64,000 bases of DNA. It comes from Firmicutes bacterium UBA5010. Lineage in GTDB: Bacteria > Bacillota > Clostridia > Tissierellales > Sedimentibacteraceae. The notes under the pieces were generated by a model. It was not told where the DNA came from. It did not search any database and worked only from the letters and a program-made list of their open reading frames with translations. Position numbers and translations under genes: made by a program. Of this stretch, positions 51,913 to 61,295 are shown piece after piece; the first letter of the stretch is position 1; every line of letters starts with the position of its first letter. The stretch covers positions 14,887 to 78,886 of the forward strand of contig DGYI01000014.1 in the NCBI GenBank assembly GCA_002396645.1, read 5' to 3'.

Positions 51913-52881
51913 ATGTTTTATATTGATTTTCATATAGATACCCTGATGAGATGGCTGGTAGATGAAGCTAAATCAGGCGCATCAAATGTTGATTTATGGG
52001 AAAATAATTATCATGTAGATATCGAAAGACTTATAAAGAGTAACTATGCAGCACAGTTTTTTGCATGCTTTATATGCTTGGGAGAAGAGCCTATATACAA
52101 GGAAAGTCATTATGATGATGCTTTAAAGTCGATAGATGTTTTTCACTCTCAACTGGCTAGAAATCCTCAAAAAATTGTTCTTGCAGGATCCTATGAAGAT
52201 TATATTGCGAATAAAGATTCAGGCAAGCTTTCTGCATTTTTAACAATAGAAGAGGGCGGGATAATAGATGGGAAGATTGAAAGCTTAGATGAACTGTACA
52301 ATAAAGGAGTCAGAGCGATAACTCTTACATGGAACTATGAAAATTGTATAGGATATCCTAACAGCCGCTTTAAATTTTCTGATAAAGGATTAAAGCCATT
52401 TGGGATTGAAGCTGTTGAAAGGATGAATGATTTAGGTATAATCGTAGATGTATCTCATTTATCCGACGCAGGATTTTATGATGTATATAAATATTCAAAG
52501 AGACCGTTTATGGCAACACATTCAAATTCAAGAGCCGTGCATAATCATGACAGAAACCTAACGGATGAGATGGTAAAAATGCTTGCAAACAAAGGTGGAA
52601 TGACAGGTCTTAATTTCTGCGGAGCCTTTTTACAAAATGATAATATGAGCAAAATAGATGGTATGTTGGCTCATATAAGACATTTAATCAATATCGGAGG
52701 TCTTGAGGTAATAGGCATAGGTACAGACTACGATGGAATAGACGGAGAACTTGAAATCAAGGGTGCAGAGGATATCCACATGTTATCAGATGCAATGGAA
52801 AGAAACGGATTTACTTCAAAAGAAATAGAAGCCGTATGCTATAAAAATGCAGAAGGATTTTTGAAAAGATTTTGGAGTTAG
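51913..52881 (+). CDS. Membrane dipeptidase-type peptidase (M19)
   Basis: 322 residues of the renal-dipeptidase family: metal-binding HIDT in YIDFHIDTLMRW, the bridging glutamate in FLTIEEGG, VDVSHLSDAGF and ATHSNSRAVHNHDRNLTDEM, and GIGTDYDGID. It hydrolyses dipeptides, often with D-residues at the C terminus. No signal peptide is seen, so it is cytoplasmic. Confidence 0.9.
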   Translation: MFYIDFHIDTLMRWLVDEAKSGASNVDLWENNYHVDIERLIKSNYAAQFFACFICLGEEPIYKESHYDDALKSIDVFHSQLARNPQKIVLAGSYEDYIANKDSGKLSAFLTIEEGGIIDGKIESLDELYNKGVRAITLTWNYENCIGYPNSRFKFSDKGLKPFGIEAVERMNDLGIIVDVSHLSDAGFYDVYKYSKRPFMATHSNSRAVHNHDRNLTDEMVKMLANKGGMTGLNFCGAFLQNDNMSKIDGMLAHIRHLINIGGLEVIGIGTDYDGIDGELEIKGAEDIHMLSDAMERNGFTSKEIEAVCYKNAEGFLKRFWS

Positions 52882-52961
52882 ACATAAAAATAATCTCAGA
52901 TTAATTTAAAGCTTGAGTAGATATTTTATACAAATGCTATAAAATTTAAAGTATAAAATTA

Positions 52962-53008
52962 ATTGCAGTACTCGACAAATTTTTAAAGTCAGGTACTGCA
53001 ATTTTTAA
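52962..53008 (+). terminator. Terminator of the pepF operon
   Basis: ATTGCAGTAC (52962-52971) pairs with GTACTGCAAT (52993-53002), followed by TTTTT. It also faces the small - strand gene. Confidence 0.85.
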
Positions 53009-53014
53009 TTATAA

Positions 53015-53197
53015 TTATTTATCATTAGGATGTTTAATTACTCCTATTATTATAAGTATGAAACCTAGGAAATATCCATATGATATTAGCACAAATGTTG
53101 AAGATAGATTATTAGAAAAAGCAGATAAAATAAGCATTATACCCCCGAAAATCATTAGTGCAAATCCAATAATTATTAATTTTAAGAAATTGTTCAT
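53015..53197 (-). CDS. Small two-segment membrane protein
   Basis: 60 residues, two membrane segments (about 5-27 and 35-53) and a polar tail ending KHPNDK. AAGGA stands eight bases before the ATG, and the codon use resembles its neighbours, so I take it as a real gene. No family recognised. Confidence 0.55.
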   Translation of the reverse strand: MNNFLKLIIIGFALMIFGGIMLILSAFSNNLSSTFVLISYGYFLGFILIIIGVIKHPNDK

Positions 53198-53429
53198 ATG
53201 TATTGTCCTTAATTAATATATAGTGCATCTTGATAATTATATGAAGTTGATTATGTTATAATTAAATTATAACAATTTGAAAATAAATATCCAACCATAC
53301 CCCCTTTCTGAATTAGATATAAAGTTTTGCCACACTAAGCAGTTAACACATATTATACTATTTATCTACATATTTTGCAAAAAAAATCACTCGACATTTT
53401 TTTGCAGTTTTTTCATCATCAAAAAATTA

Positions 53430-53466
53430 ACTGCAGTATCAGATTTTTAACTCTGAATACTGCAGT
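53430..53466 (-). terminator. Terminator of the clpE-like gene
   Basis: ACTGCAGTATCAGA pairs with TCTGAATACTGCAGT with one bulge; leftward TTAATTTTTTG follows. Confidence 0.8.
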
Positions 53467-53479
53467 CTTTGCTTAAGTC

Positions 53480-55855
53480 TTATATTATAGTTAATACTGT
53501 CTTTTCATCTTCTATGTCAATGTTTACAGTGCTGCCTTCTTTTATTAATCCCTTCAGATAGCTTTCCGAAATTTCATCTTCAACATATTTTTGTATAGTC
53601 CTTCTCAGAGGTCTTGCACCATACTTAGGGTCATATCCCTTTTCAAGAATGAAATCCTTAATTTTATCCGAAACATTAATTGTAATTTTCTTGTTAATTC
53701 CTTCGTCAATTACTTCATTTAACATTAAATCTATTATCTGACGAAGCTCTTCCTTTGTGAGCTCACTGAATATTACAACCTCGTCAACACGATTTAAAAA
53801 TTCAGGCTTGAAAGTTTCCTTAAGTGCTGTTTGTATCTTAGCTTCAAGCATATTATACTCTTTATTATTTAAGTCACCAAAGCCGATTTTATTAGCCTGA
53901 CCGCTGTTGCCTGCATTTGATGTCATTATTATAATAGTATTTTCAAAATTTACGGTTCTGCCTTGACTGTCAGTAAGTCTGCCATCCTCAAGTATTTGAA
54001 GGAGTATATTAAACACGTCAGAGTGAGCTTTTTCTATTTCATCAAGAAGTATAACAGAATATGGTTTACGCCTGATTTTTTCAGTTAAAAATCCTGCCTG
54101 ATCATATCCTACATATCCCGGAGGGGCTCCGATTAATTTAGATACAGTGTGTTTTTCCATATATTCTGACATATCTATTCTAATCATTGCCTCTTCATTT
54201 TCAAACATTTCAAATGCAAGAGTTCTCGCAAGCTCTGTTTTACCTACTCCTGTAGGGCCTACAAATATAAATGATGCCGGTTTTCTTTTCTTTCTGAAGC
54301 CTGATCGGCTTCTTCTTATAGCTCTTGACAGACCTTCCACAGCTTTATGCTGACCGATAACTCTTTTATGAAGTCTATTTTCAAGATTTATAAGCTTTTC
54401 AGCTTCTAGCTCTGTTATTTTTTGAACAGGTATCTTAGTCCAAGCCTCTATAACATACGCTATATCTTCTTCAGTTAAGCTTATATTTTCACACTCCTTA
54501 GACAGCTTTGCGATGTTGTTTTCAAGTCTAAGCTCATTTACCTTGCATTCAGCAGCCTTTTCATAATCATCATCCTCTGCCGCTTCTTCCTTTTCATATT
54601 TAACCTTGGCTAATTCACTTCTTAATGATTCCAATTCGACAAGTCCGTGATTTCTTAAATTAACTCTTGAACCTGCCTCATCTATAACATCAATAGCTTT
54701 ATCCGGTAAAAATCTGTCGGTGATATATCTTTCAGACATTTTTACCGCTGCTTCAACAACCTCTCTGCTTATCTTTACCTGATGATAATTTTCGTAATAA
54801 TCCTTTACTCCCATTAAAATTTCAATCGAATCAGCTATAGAAGGCTCATCAACTATAACAGGCTGGAATCTTCTTTCAAGAGCAGTGTCTTTCTCAATAT
54901 GCTTTCTGTACTCATTAAGAGTAGTTGCGCCTATAACTTGAATTTCACCCTTTGCAAGAGCCGGTTTTAAAATATTGGCTGCATTCATAGCTCCGCTTTC
55001 TGCGTCTCCTGCTCCTACAATATTGTGTATCTCATCTATTATCAATATGATATTTCCTGCTTTTTTTGCCTCATCAATCAATGACTTCATGCGGGCTTCA
55101 AACTGTCCTCTAAACTGCGTTCCGGCTACAAGTGCGGTTAAATCTAGCAAATAAATTTCAGTATCATATAGCTTAACAGGTACTTGCTTATCAGCTATAC
55201 GTACAGCTAAGCCTTCTGCGATTGCAGTTTTTCCGACACCGGGCTCACCGATTAAAACAGGATTGTTTTTTGAACGTCTGTTTAATATTTGAATAACTCT
55301 GTCTATTTCTCTTTCTCTTCCGACAATTCTGTCTATTTTTCCTCCGGCAGCTCTTGCAGTTAAATTTATGCCATAAGTATCAAGATATTTTCTCTTTTTC
55401 TTCTTAGGAATATCCTTTACCTTTGTTCCGCCTTTAGCTGGTTCAGAATTAAATTCGTTATCGTTGTCAAATGAATCCGAAGTTGTATCAGAATCGTTTG
55501 ATGTGAGCTTATTTGAGAACGCCTTATTCATAAAGTTCATCAAATTTCCTAAATCTTTTTTGCTGAACTCTTCTTTATCAGATGATATATCATCTGATGC
55601 TTCTTCAGAATCAAATACTTTTATTCCCTCAGCAAGCTGCTCCAAATCGAAATCATCCATTATTTCGCTTAACTGGTCGTTAATATTATCAAAATCCTCA
55701 GGCATGAATCCGCTTTGTTGCATTATCTGATCAATAGGTGCTAAACCCTGTTTTTTTGCACATGGAATACATAAGCCTGTAGAATTCATTTTACCGTCTA
55801 CTACTTTATTTACAAATATTACAGCTACATTTTTCTTACAAACTGAACATAACAT
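53480..55855 (-). CDS. clpE: Clp ATPase with N-terminal zinc finger, ClpE-like
   Basis: 791 residues of the Hsp100 family. The N terminus has a zinc finger with C3, C6, C29, C32 (CSVC ... CIPC), then an acidic Ser/Asp-rich low-complexity linker (about 80-165). Two AAA+ modules follow: Walker A GEPGVGKT (about 203) and GPTGVGKT (about 535), with a UVR-like coiled segment between (YEKAAECKVNELRLE). This layout is that of ClpE rather than ClpC. It unfolds proteins for ClpP. The promoter is ordinary and no CtsR box was seen. Confidence 0.88.
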   Translation of the reverse strand: MLCSVCKKNVAVIFVNKVVDGKMNSTGLCIPCAKKQGLAPIDQIMQQSGFMPEDFDNINDQLSEIMDDFDLEQLAEGIKVFDSEEASDDISSDKEEFSKKDLGNLMNFMNKAFSNKLTSNDSDTTSDSFDNDNEFNSEPAKGGTKVKDIPKKKKRKYLDTYGINLTARAAGGKIDRIVGREREIDRVIQILNRRSKNNPVLIGEPGVGKTAIAEGLAVRIADKQVPVKLYDTEIYLLDLTALVAGTQFRGQFEARMKSLIDEAKKAGNIILIIDEIHNIVGAGDAESGAMNAANILKPALAKGEIQVIGATTLNEYRKHIEKDTALERRFQPVIVDEPSIADSIEILMGVKDYYENYHQVKISREVVEAAVKMSERYITDRFLPDKAIDVIDEAGSRVNLRNHGLVELESLRSELAKVKYEKEEAAEDDDYEKAAECKVNELRLENNIAKLSKECENISLTEEDIAYVIEAWTKIPVQKITELEAEKLINLENRLHKRVIGQHKAVEGLSRAIRRSRSGFRKKRKPASFIFVGPTGVGKTELARTLAFEMFENEEAMIRIDMSEYMEKHTVSKLIGAPPGYVGYDQAGFLTEKIRRKPYSVILLDEIEKAHSDVFNILLQILEDGRLTDSQGRTVNFENTIIIMTSNAGNSGQANKIGFGDLNNKEYNMLEAKIQTALKETFKPEFLNRVDEVVIFSELTKEELRQIIDLMLNEVIDEGINKKITINVSDKIKDFILEKGYDPKYGARPLRRTIQKYVEDEISESYLKGLIKEGSTVNIDIEDEKTVLTII

Positions 55856-55879
55856 TTTATCATCTCCTTAAACTATTGT

Positions 55880-55908
55880 AATATATCATTATTTGGATTA
55901 TTTTTCAA
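55880..55908 (-). promoter_or_regulatory. Sigma-A promoter of the clpE-like gene
   Basis: TTGAAA (55908-55903), 17 bases, TATATT (55885-55880). It overlaps the last codons of the DUF3810 gene on the same strand. Confidence 0.75.
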
Positions 55909-55915
55909 CTAAAAA

Positions 55916-56992
55916 TTAATTGCCTAATAAATAAGAAATAATTAAGTCTACAACCAAGCCATAGCTTTTAGTGCCTTCCGGTTGATTGGTGAACTTTAGA
56001 AAAACATTGTTGTTGCTTTCTCCTATTTTAGCTGCTAAGCCCTGATGTTTATCCCAGTACTCAGTACTATACGTCAAATCTCTGTTAATTCCTTCTGAAT
56101 AAGTGCTTCTTAATTTAAAATATGCATCCGGAGATTCTCTGTATAGTGCATTTGCACTGTATAGCAAGCCGGATAAATATCCTGAGTATTGAAAAAACAT
56201 ATCATCACTGTTCGTACAAACTAAAAATGAGATGAAATTTGCTTCATTTTCTTTTGGAAATCCCTTTAAATGTGCAATCTCATGACAGACCGTAAACGGG
56301 ATATTAAATATAGGCTCGTCAATATTTATATTAGTTTCTCCTGTATAGGGGTTATACATACCTGTATAATTGAGCCCGCTCATAAACTTGGATAAAATCA
56401 TCGGCTTTGGTCTGATTTTTCCGGCTGAAGGGATAATATCATACATTTCTGAAATCTTATCGTAGGATTCCGAACTTCTTCTTAAAATTTCCATATATCC
56501 TTCATTTACAGTTGCTACTCCGTTTATATCTTCATCCAGATGCTCTCTTAAATAGATAGCTTTTTCCAATAATATCTCACAGGCTTTCTCCAAATCATCT
56601 ACAGTATATTTATTCTTTTCAAAAGGCAGAGAACTTTCTACCGGCATTCTAAAGTTATTTATACCCCATAAACACCAAAATAAAAACACAAGTGTAGTTA
56701 ATATTGATAAAAAATTCAGTAAATAGTTTAAGAAATTTGTAACAGAAAAATTTCTTATTAATACATATGAAGTAGCGATAATTGATATTAAAGCCGCTAT
56801 AATTAAAAATTCTGTAAACGAGAAAGGCAATATTCCAAAGATATTGCTTAAAAAACTGCCGATTTTTAAATAAATGTTTTGTGAATAAACACTTTCAACC
56901 CAACCTGAATTTTTGGACGCAAAATATGTTAATACGTTTATGGATATCAGGATACCAAGAATATACGTAATTTTATATACAAATTTTTTCAT
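55916..56992 (-). CDS. DUF3810 membrane metalloprotease-like protein
   Basis: 358 residues. Three membrane segments (about 5-25, 53-78, 90-113), then an external or cytosolic domain with HEIAH in FTVCHEIAHLKGFPKENEANF (HExxH, followed by a glutamate), a gluzincin-like zinc site. DUF3810 proteins are of unknown function. It lies head-to-tail with the ClpE-like gene and may be involved in membrane protein quality control, which is inference. Confidence 0.82.
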   Translation of the reverse strand: MKKFVYKITYILGILISINVLTYFASKNSGWVESVYSQNIYLKIGSFLSNIFGILPFSFTEFLIIAALISIIATSYVLIRNFSVTNFLNYLLNFLSILTTLVFLFWCLWGINNFRMPVESSLPFEKNKYTVDDLEKACEILLEKAIYLREHLDEDINGVATVNEGYMEILRRSSESYDKISEMYDIIPSAGKIRPKPMILSKFMSGLNYTGMYNPYTGETNINIDEPIFNIPFTVCHEIAHLKGFPKENEANFISFLVCTNSDDMFFQYSGYLSGLLYSANALYRESPDAYFKLRSTYSEGINRDLTYSTEYWDKHQGLAAKIGESNNNVFLKFTNQPEGTKSYGLVVDLIISYLLGN

Positions 56993-57129
56993 AAAAATAT
57001 CACTGCACCCTTTCCCTCTCCGTTACCCTGACTTTTTGCATTATATTGATATTATAATATAAATTTCTTAAAAAATCATTAAAAAATAACTGTATACTCA
57101 AGTAAATAATTAATTAGGAGGTAAAAATT

Positions 57130-58440
57130 GTGATTAAAGTTGCGAAATTCGGAGGAACTTCTTTATCTGACGATAAACAACTTATTAAGGTACGAGATAT
57201 CATAAAAAACGACGATACTATAAAATATATTGTTGCCTCTGCTCCAGGGGCTACAAATGAAATAAACAATAAAATAACTGATTTATTATATTTATGCTAC
57301 TCGAGCAAAAAGAATAATATCTATAAGGAAATATTTTATGAAATAAGTGAAAGATTTAAAAAAATAGTTGAAAAATTAGATTTAAGCATTGATTTAGAAT
57401 CAGAGCTTAAAAATATTTTTATTGATCTTGAAAACGGATGTGATGAGGATTATTTTGTAAGCAGAGGAGAATATTTAAACAGTAAATTATTGGCTGAATT
57501 TATCGGTTTTGATTTTGTGGATGCAAAAGATATTATCTGCTTTAACGATGATGGCTTTTTGAATGTAGAAAAAACAAACGAAGAAATATCTAAAATATTA
57601 AAAGACAGAGAAAATGTAGTTATCCCCGGATTTTACGGAGCATACAAAGACGGAAGAATCAAGACCTTTTCAAGAGGAGGCTCAGACATAACGGGCTCAC
57701 TTATTTCAAGAGCAGTAAATGCTGATATATATGAAAATTGGACTGATGTATCAGGACTTTTGATGGCAGATCCAAGAATAATAAAAAATCCTAAAAAAAT
57801 AGATGTAATGACATACAGAGAGCTTAGAGAATTAGCATATATGGGAGCGACAGTTCTTCATGATGAGGCAGTATTCCCGGTAAGAGAAGCAAAAATTCCT
57901 ATTAACATAAGAAATACCAATCAACCTGAGGGCTGTGGAACTCTGATTTTGGAGAATGTGCAGGATGAAGAAAAGAACAGGATAATTACAGGAATATCAG
58001 GAAAGAAAAACTACACTGTTTTTTGCATAAATAAATCTAATATGGCAAGTCAGGTCGGAATTATAAAAAATGCTCTTGATGTGTTCTGTAAAAGAAAAAT
58101 AGCTGTAGAGCATATTCCTACCGGAGTAGACTCATTTTCTATAATTGTTTCAAACAATGCAGTGCAAAAAGATATAGACAAAATTTCAAAAGAACTTAAA
58201 TCAAATTGTAATGCCGACAGTATAAATATATACAGCGATATAGCATTAATCAGCTCCGTAGGGAGAAATATCAGAAACAAGTCATCTATATTCAAGAGAC
58301 TGTTCAGTGCCTTAGAAAGAGAAAATATAGATGTAAAAATAATAGCTCAAGGGCTTAGTGAAATAAATCTGATAATAGGAGTAGACAATAAAAACTTTGA
58401 AGATACTATAAAGGCAATATATGATGAGTTTGTTGAATAA
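57130..58440 (+). CDS. Second aspartate kinase
   Basis: 436 residues with GTG start and AGGAGG ten bases upstream. Kinase core: VAKFGGTSLSDDKQL, FSRGGSDITGSLISRAVNADIYENWTDVSGLLMADPR; then two ACT domains (about 290-436). It differs from the lysine-operon enzyme (FGGTS and ADPR forms) and resembles the subtype often linked to threonine or methionine control. No riboswitch or lysine gene adjoins it, so the cell keeps aspartyl phosphate flowing when lysine shuts the other enzyme. Confidence 0.9.
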   Translation: MIKVAKFGGTSLSDDKQLIKVRDIIKNDDTIKYIVASAPGATNEINNKITDLLYLCYSSKKNNIYKEIFYEISERFKKIVEKLDLSIDLESELKNIFIDLENGCDEDYFVSRGEYLNSKLLAEFIGFDFVDAKDIICFNDDGFLNVEKTNEEISKILKDRENVVIPGFYGAYKDGRIKTFSRGGSDITGSLISRAVNADIYENWTDVSGLLMADPRIIKNPKKIDVMTYRELRELAYMGATVLHDEAVFPVREAKIPINIRNTNQPEGCGTLILENVQDEEKNRIITGISGKKNYTVFCINKSNMASQVGIIKNALDVFCKRKIAVEHIPTGVDSFSIIVSNNAVQKDIDKISKELKSNCNADSINIYSDIALISSVGRNIRNKSSIFKRLFSALERENIDVKIIAQGLSEINLIIGVDNKNFEDTIKAIYDEFVE

Positions 58441-58444
58441 TAAT

Positions 58445-58477
58445 AAAAAGGGAGCACTCACACATGCTCCCTTTTTG
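58445..58477 (+). terminator. Terminator of the second aspartokinase gene
   Basis: AAAAAGGGAGCA pairs with TGCTCCCTTTTT over an eight-base loop. Confidence 0.92.
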
Positions 58478-58556
58478 CAGTTTAAATAATTTTCAAGATA
58501 AATGTGTTTTTTCAGTTCCTACGAGACTGTTTCAAGTTTTTTATTATTAGTTAAAT

Positions 58557-58709
58557 TTACTTTATAGGAAAATTACGCAGTCCATTATTTATTTCTATTC
58601 CCAGTCTTAATAAACCACTTTCCAAAAAATACCCTAATATATAAAATCCGATTATAATAGAAACTCCAACAATAATCGCCGGAAGCATTTTTAATAAATG
58701 ATCTTTCAT
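58557..58709 (-). CDS. Small membrane peptide (50 residues) coupled to the secreted protein gene
   Basis: ATG at 58707-58709 overlaps the stop of the secreted-protein gene (ATGA overlap). The 50 codons begin MKDHLLKMLPAIIVGVSI, include one strong membrane segment (about 9-29), then a positively charged amphipathic end NGLRNFPIK. The overlap is the classic sign of translational coupling, so both genes likely work together; accessory or immunity roles are conceivable but unproven. Confidence 0.55.
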   Translation of the reverse strand: MKDHLLKMLPAIIVGVSIIIGFYILGYFLESGLLRLGIEINNGLRNFPIK

Positions 58710-59338
58710 CGTATATTTCTATCTACACTGTAGGCATAGAAGTAAGTAGGTTCCGTATAAGAGCCACTTTCAGTTCCTTGTGTACAGAAAGTAGCACAAT
58801 TCCCATCTATCCAATCTGCTGTATATGTACCTTTATCTTGATAAAATTTAACTCTAAATTCTCTTGAATTATATGGAGAATTCTCTGGCGGGCCATCAAA
58901 TCTATCAGTTTTTGTATATGTTTTACTTATTGATTTACTTATGCCCAATTTTGTTGAAGATATTTCTCCGCTTATAGAACAGCTAAGACTTTCTGTCCAA
59001 CTGGCAGATAAGGTTTTACTCTGACCTTTAGCGACAGAAGTAACAAAAGAGTCTTTTACTAATATATCACTTTTAGTAACATTTTTTACAATATTAAAAT
59101 ATCTTTTTGTGTTTATAGCATAAGGCTCTACATTGTTTTTATTAAATGTACCATATTCTAATAAAGTAATTTGCCCGGCATCCGGATTTGTTCTGATAAT
59201 ATCTTGTATTACTTCATCCGGAACAACTAAACCATCTTTTACTATAATTTTTGGCTGTTGATTTTGCTCTGCAGATACCAAGGTGAATGCATTAAGGATT
59301 AGAGTTAATACTAGCATAAAACTTACAATTTTCTTCAT
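58706..59338 (-). CDS. Secreted protein of unknown function
   Basis: 210 residues from ATG 59338 (GGGAGAAGAATT in front). A signal peptide (MKKIVSFMLVLTLILNAFTLVSA) is followed by a mature protein with repeated Ser/Thr/Lys patches (SVAKGQSKTLSASWTESLSCSISGEISSTKLGISKSISKTYTKTDRF), a pattern recalling beta-rich secreted proteins of clostridia, and two paired cysteines near the end (CATFC). It has no known catalytic motif. The next ORF overlaps its stop codon. The possible upstream promoter region has the dyad ATTGTCTCACAAT. Confidence 0.72.
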   Translation of the reverse strand: MKKIVSFMLVLTLILNAFTLVSAEQNQQPKIIVKDGLVVPDEVIQDIIRTNPDAGQITLLEYGTFNKNNVEPYAINTKRYFNIVKNVTKSDILVKDSFVTSVAKGQSKTLSASWTESLSCSISGEISSTKLGISKSISKTYTKTDRFDGPPENSPYNSREFRVKFYQDKGTYTADWIDGNCATFCTQGTESGSYTEPTYFYAYSVDRNIR

Positions 59339-59462
59339 AATTCTTCTCCCGATATAATATTTTGTAGTGTAAACTGACACTCCTAAATTTTTATTTAGTC
59401 TTTATGATATGCTTTAATTTTATATTTATTAATTATTCGATGGCATCTCCTCCTTGCATGAT

Positions 59463-59475
59463 ATTGTCTCACAAT
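59463..59475. promoter_or_regulatory. Dyad ATTGT-CTC-ACAAT upstream of the secreted-protein gene
   Basis: A perfect five-base inverted repeat with a three-base centre. A TATACT on the - strand lies near 59480-59485, so the dyad may be an operator over the start region. The rest of 59339-59567 shows no gene. Confidence 0.4.
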
Positions 59476-59567
59476 TATCTAGTATATCACAGTGTATTCG
59501 TACAATATGTCATACTATGTCGATAAAATATAATTTTTTTATATCAAGAATAAGAGGATTTAATCAA

Positions 59568-59604
59568 AAAAGCTGTCATCACTTTAAGTGATAACAGCTT
59601 TTTA
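59568..59604 (-). terminator. Terminator of the DUF5698-type gene
   Basis: AAAAAGCTGTCATCACTT pairs with AAGTGATAACAGCTTTTT, a long stem with one bulge. Confidence 0.88.
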
Positions 59605-59618
59605 AACTATGTATTTAA

Positions 59619-60155
59619 TTATTTTCTTATATATCCTCCGCGCAAGTTCTTAACGTCATTTATAGTTATCAGCGCATCAGGTATTTGTGTATTTATGATT
59701 TTGATAGCTTCCTTTATACGCTTTCTTTTAAGCATAATAATAAGAACGTCTTTCTTTAAACCTTGGGTTCCTTTACCTTCAATTATTGTAACACCAAAGT
59801 TATTATCTCTTAAAAGAGCTGCTATTTTTTCTCCGTCTTCATCAGGAACTATTGCCTGCATAGAAGATAATCCGACAGCAAGTTTACCCTCGATAATTAC
59901 ACCAAAATAATTACCCAGTGCAAATGCGGAGCAATACACCAATATTTTCATTGGATCTTCAGTTATATTTGTCAAAACAGAGCTAACTACAATCAGCCAT
60001 ATAAACACTTCAAAAAAGGCCAAGAATGCGCCTATCAGCTTTTCACCCTTGTTTATATAAACAACACGCAATGTCATAATTGTAACTTCAACAATCTTTG
60101 CGAAAAATATTATCAGATAAAGCGGCGGACCGTTTAAACTTTGTAAAAATTCCAT
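59619..60155 (-). CDS. UPF0316 (DUF2179/DUF5698) membrane protein
   Basis: 178 residues: three membrane segments (about 12-30, 38-58, 68-88) followed by a cytosolic ferredoxin-like DUF2179 domain (LKRKRIKEAIKIINTQIPDALITINDVKNLRGGY). The family is widespread in Bacillota with no known function, perhaps c-di-nucleotide or metal sensing. ATG 60155 has GGAGG immediately upstream; a TTG four codons earlier is rejected. Confidence 0.85.
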   Translation of the reverse strand: MEFLQSLNGPPLYLIIFFAKIVEVTIMTLRVVYINKGEKLIGAFLAFFEVFIWLIVVSSVLTNITEDPMKILVYCSAFALGNYFGVIIEGKLAVGLSSMQAIVPDEDGEKIAALLRDNNFGVTIIEGKGTQGLKKDVLIIMLKRKRIKEAIKIINTQIPDALITINDVKNLRGGYIRK

Positions 60156-60345
60156 ATGAACCTCCAAACAATGAATATAACATTTATCCTACACTAATTT
60201 TGACAAAAATACAAGAGATATATAAGTTAAATTCTAATTTGTTAGTAAAATATAATTTACATACAAAAAACTTGCAAATAAAAAATAGGGCTATACATTT
60301 TACAACGAGCTGTGTATAATTTACTTATTATTTTTTAGGAGAACT

Positions 60346-60987
60346 ATGATGAGATTAAGATATGTTGACGGACAGTATGATTATGTAAAAAATCATCCTA
60401 AGGGAATAGTGGAGCCTCAGGATTATGAATACAGTATAAGAGAGAAATTTAAAAATGACAATCTTTTGCATGTTGAGCTTGGATGCGGTAAAGGCAGATT
60501 TATAAGAGGTATGGCTGCCAATAATCCCGGTATTAATTTTCTGGGATTTGAAAAGAGCATAAAGGTTGCGTACAGATGTGTTAAATGCTGTTCAGATGAT
60601 AATGTAAAAAATTATTATATAGTTTACTCAAACGGAGATGTTCTGTCTGAAATTTTTCCGGAGAAATCAATAGAAAGAATATATCTGAATTTTTCTGATC
60701 CTTGGCCTAAACCCTCACATTATAAAAGAAGACTGACTCATAAAGGATTTTTAGATATCTACAGAAAAGTTTTAAAAGATAATGGAGAAATTCATATGAA
60801 AACCGATAATAACGACTTGTTTGAATATTCTGTCGAGCAGTTTGAACAGGATAACTGGGATCTTGTTTTAGTTACTCGTGATTTGCATAACAGTGAGTAT
60901 TCCGAGGGAAATATCATGACAGAATATGAAGAAAAGTTCTCAGAATCAGGCAAGAAAATAAATAAATTGATAGCGAGAAAAAGATAA
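60346..60987 (+). CDS. trmB: tRNA (guanine-N7-)-methyltransferase
   Basis: 213 residues. SAM site ELGCGKGRFIRGMA (about 43-56), SDPWPKPSHYKRRLTH for catalysis and tRNA binding, and the ending TEYEEKFSESGKKINKL are diagnostic of TrmB, which makes m7G46. Two adjacent ATG codons; the second (60349) is equally possible. The next gene starts two bases after the stop. Confidence 0.93.
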   Translation: MMRLRYVDGQYDYVKNHPKGIVEPQDYEYSIREKFKNDNLLHVELGCGKGRFIRGMAANNPGINFLGFEKSIKVAYRCVKCCSDDNVKNYYIVYSNGDVLSEIFPEKSIERIYLNFSDPWPKPSHYKRRLTHKGFLDIYRKVLKDNGEIHMKTDNNDLFEYSVEQFEQDNWDLVLVTRDLHNSEYSEGNIMTEYEEKFSESGKKINKLIARKR

Positions 60988-60988
60988 T

Positions 60989-61261
60989 ATGATGTACTTA
61001 TTGATTTACCTGGTTATAATTAATCTGGTTTCCTTCATAACATTTTTCGTCGACAAAAGAAAAGCAGTTAAAAATAAGTGGAGAATTAAGGAAAGCTCAC
61101 TGCACTTGCTTTCATTCGCCGGAGGAGTTTACGGAAGTATTGCGGCTATGCTTTTCTTCAGACATAAAAACAAAAAGCTTAAATTTTGTGTAATAACAGT
61201 TTTAGCATTAATACTCCATCTTGTCATAGGGCTGAGAATTATTATGTATTTATTCAGATAA
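60989..61261 (+). CDS. DUF1294 membrane protein
   Basis: 90 residues, with membrane segments about 1-20, 44-60 and 66-88. It shows the DUF1294 pattern FFVDKRKAVKNKWRIKESSLHLLSFAGGVYGSIAAMLFFRHKNKK, in which basic residues sit between segments. Function unknown. It follows trmB by one base, so translational coupling is likely. Confidence 0.85.
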   Translation: MMYLLIYLVIINLVSFITFFVDKRKAVKNKWRIKESSLHLLSFAGGVYGSIAAMLFFRHKNKKLKFCVITVLALILHLVIGLRIIMYLFR

Positions 61262-61295
61262 TATTGATATAAGCAATTAACAATATGGAGGAAGT

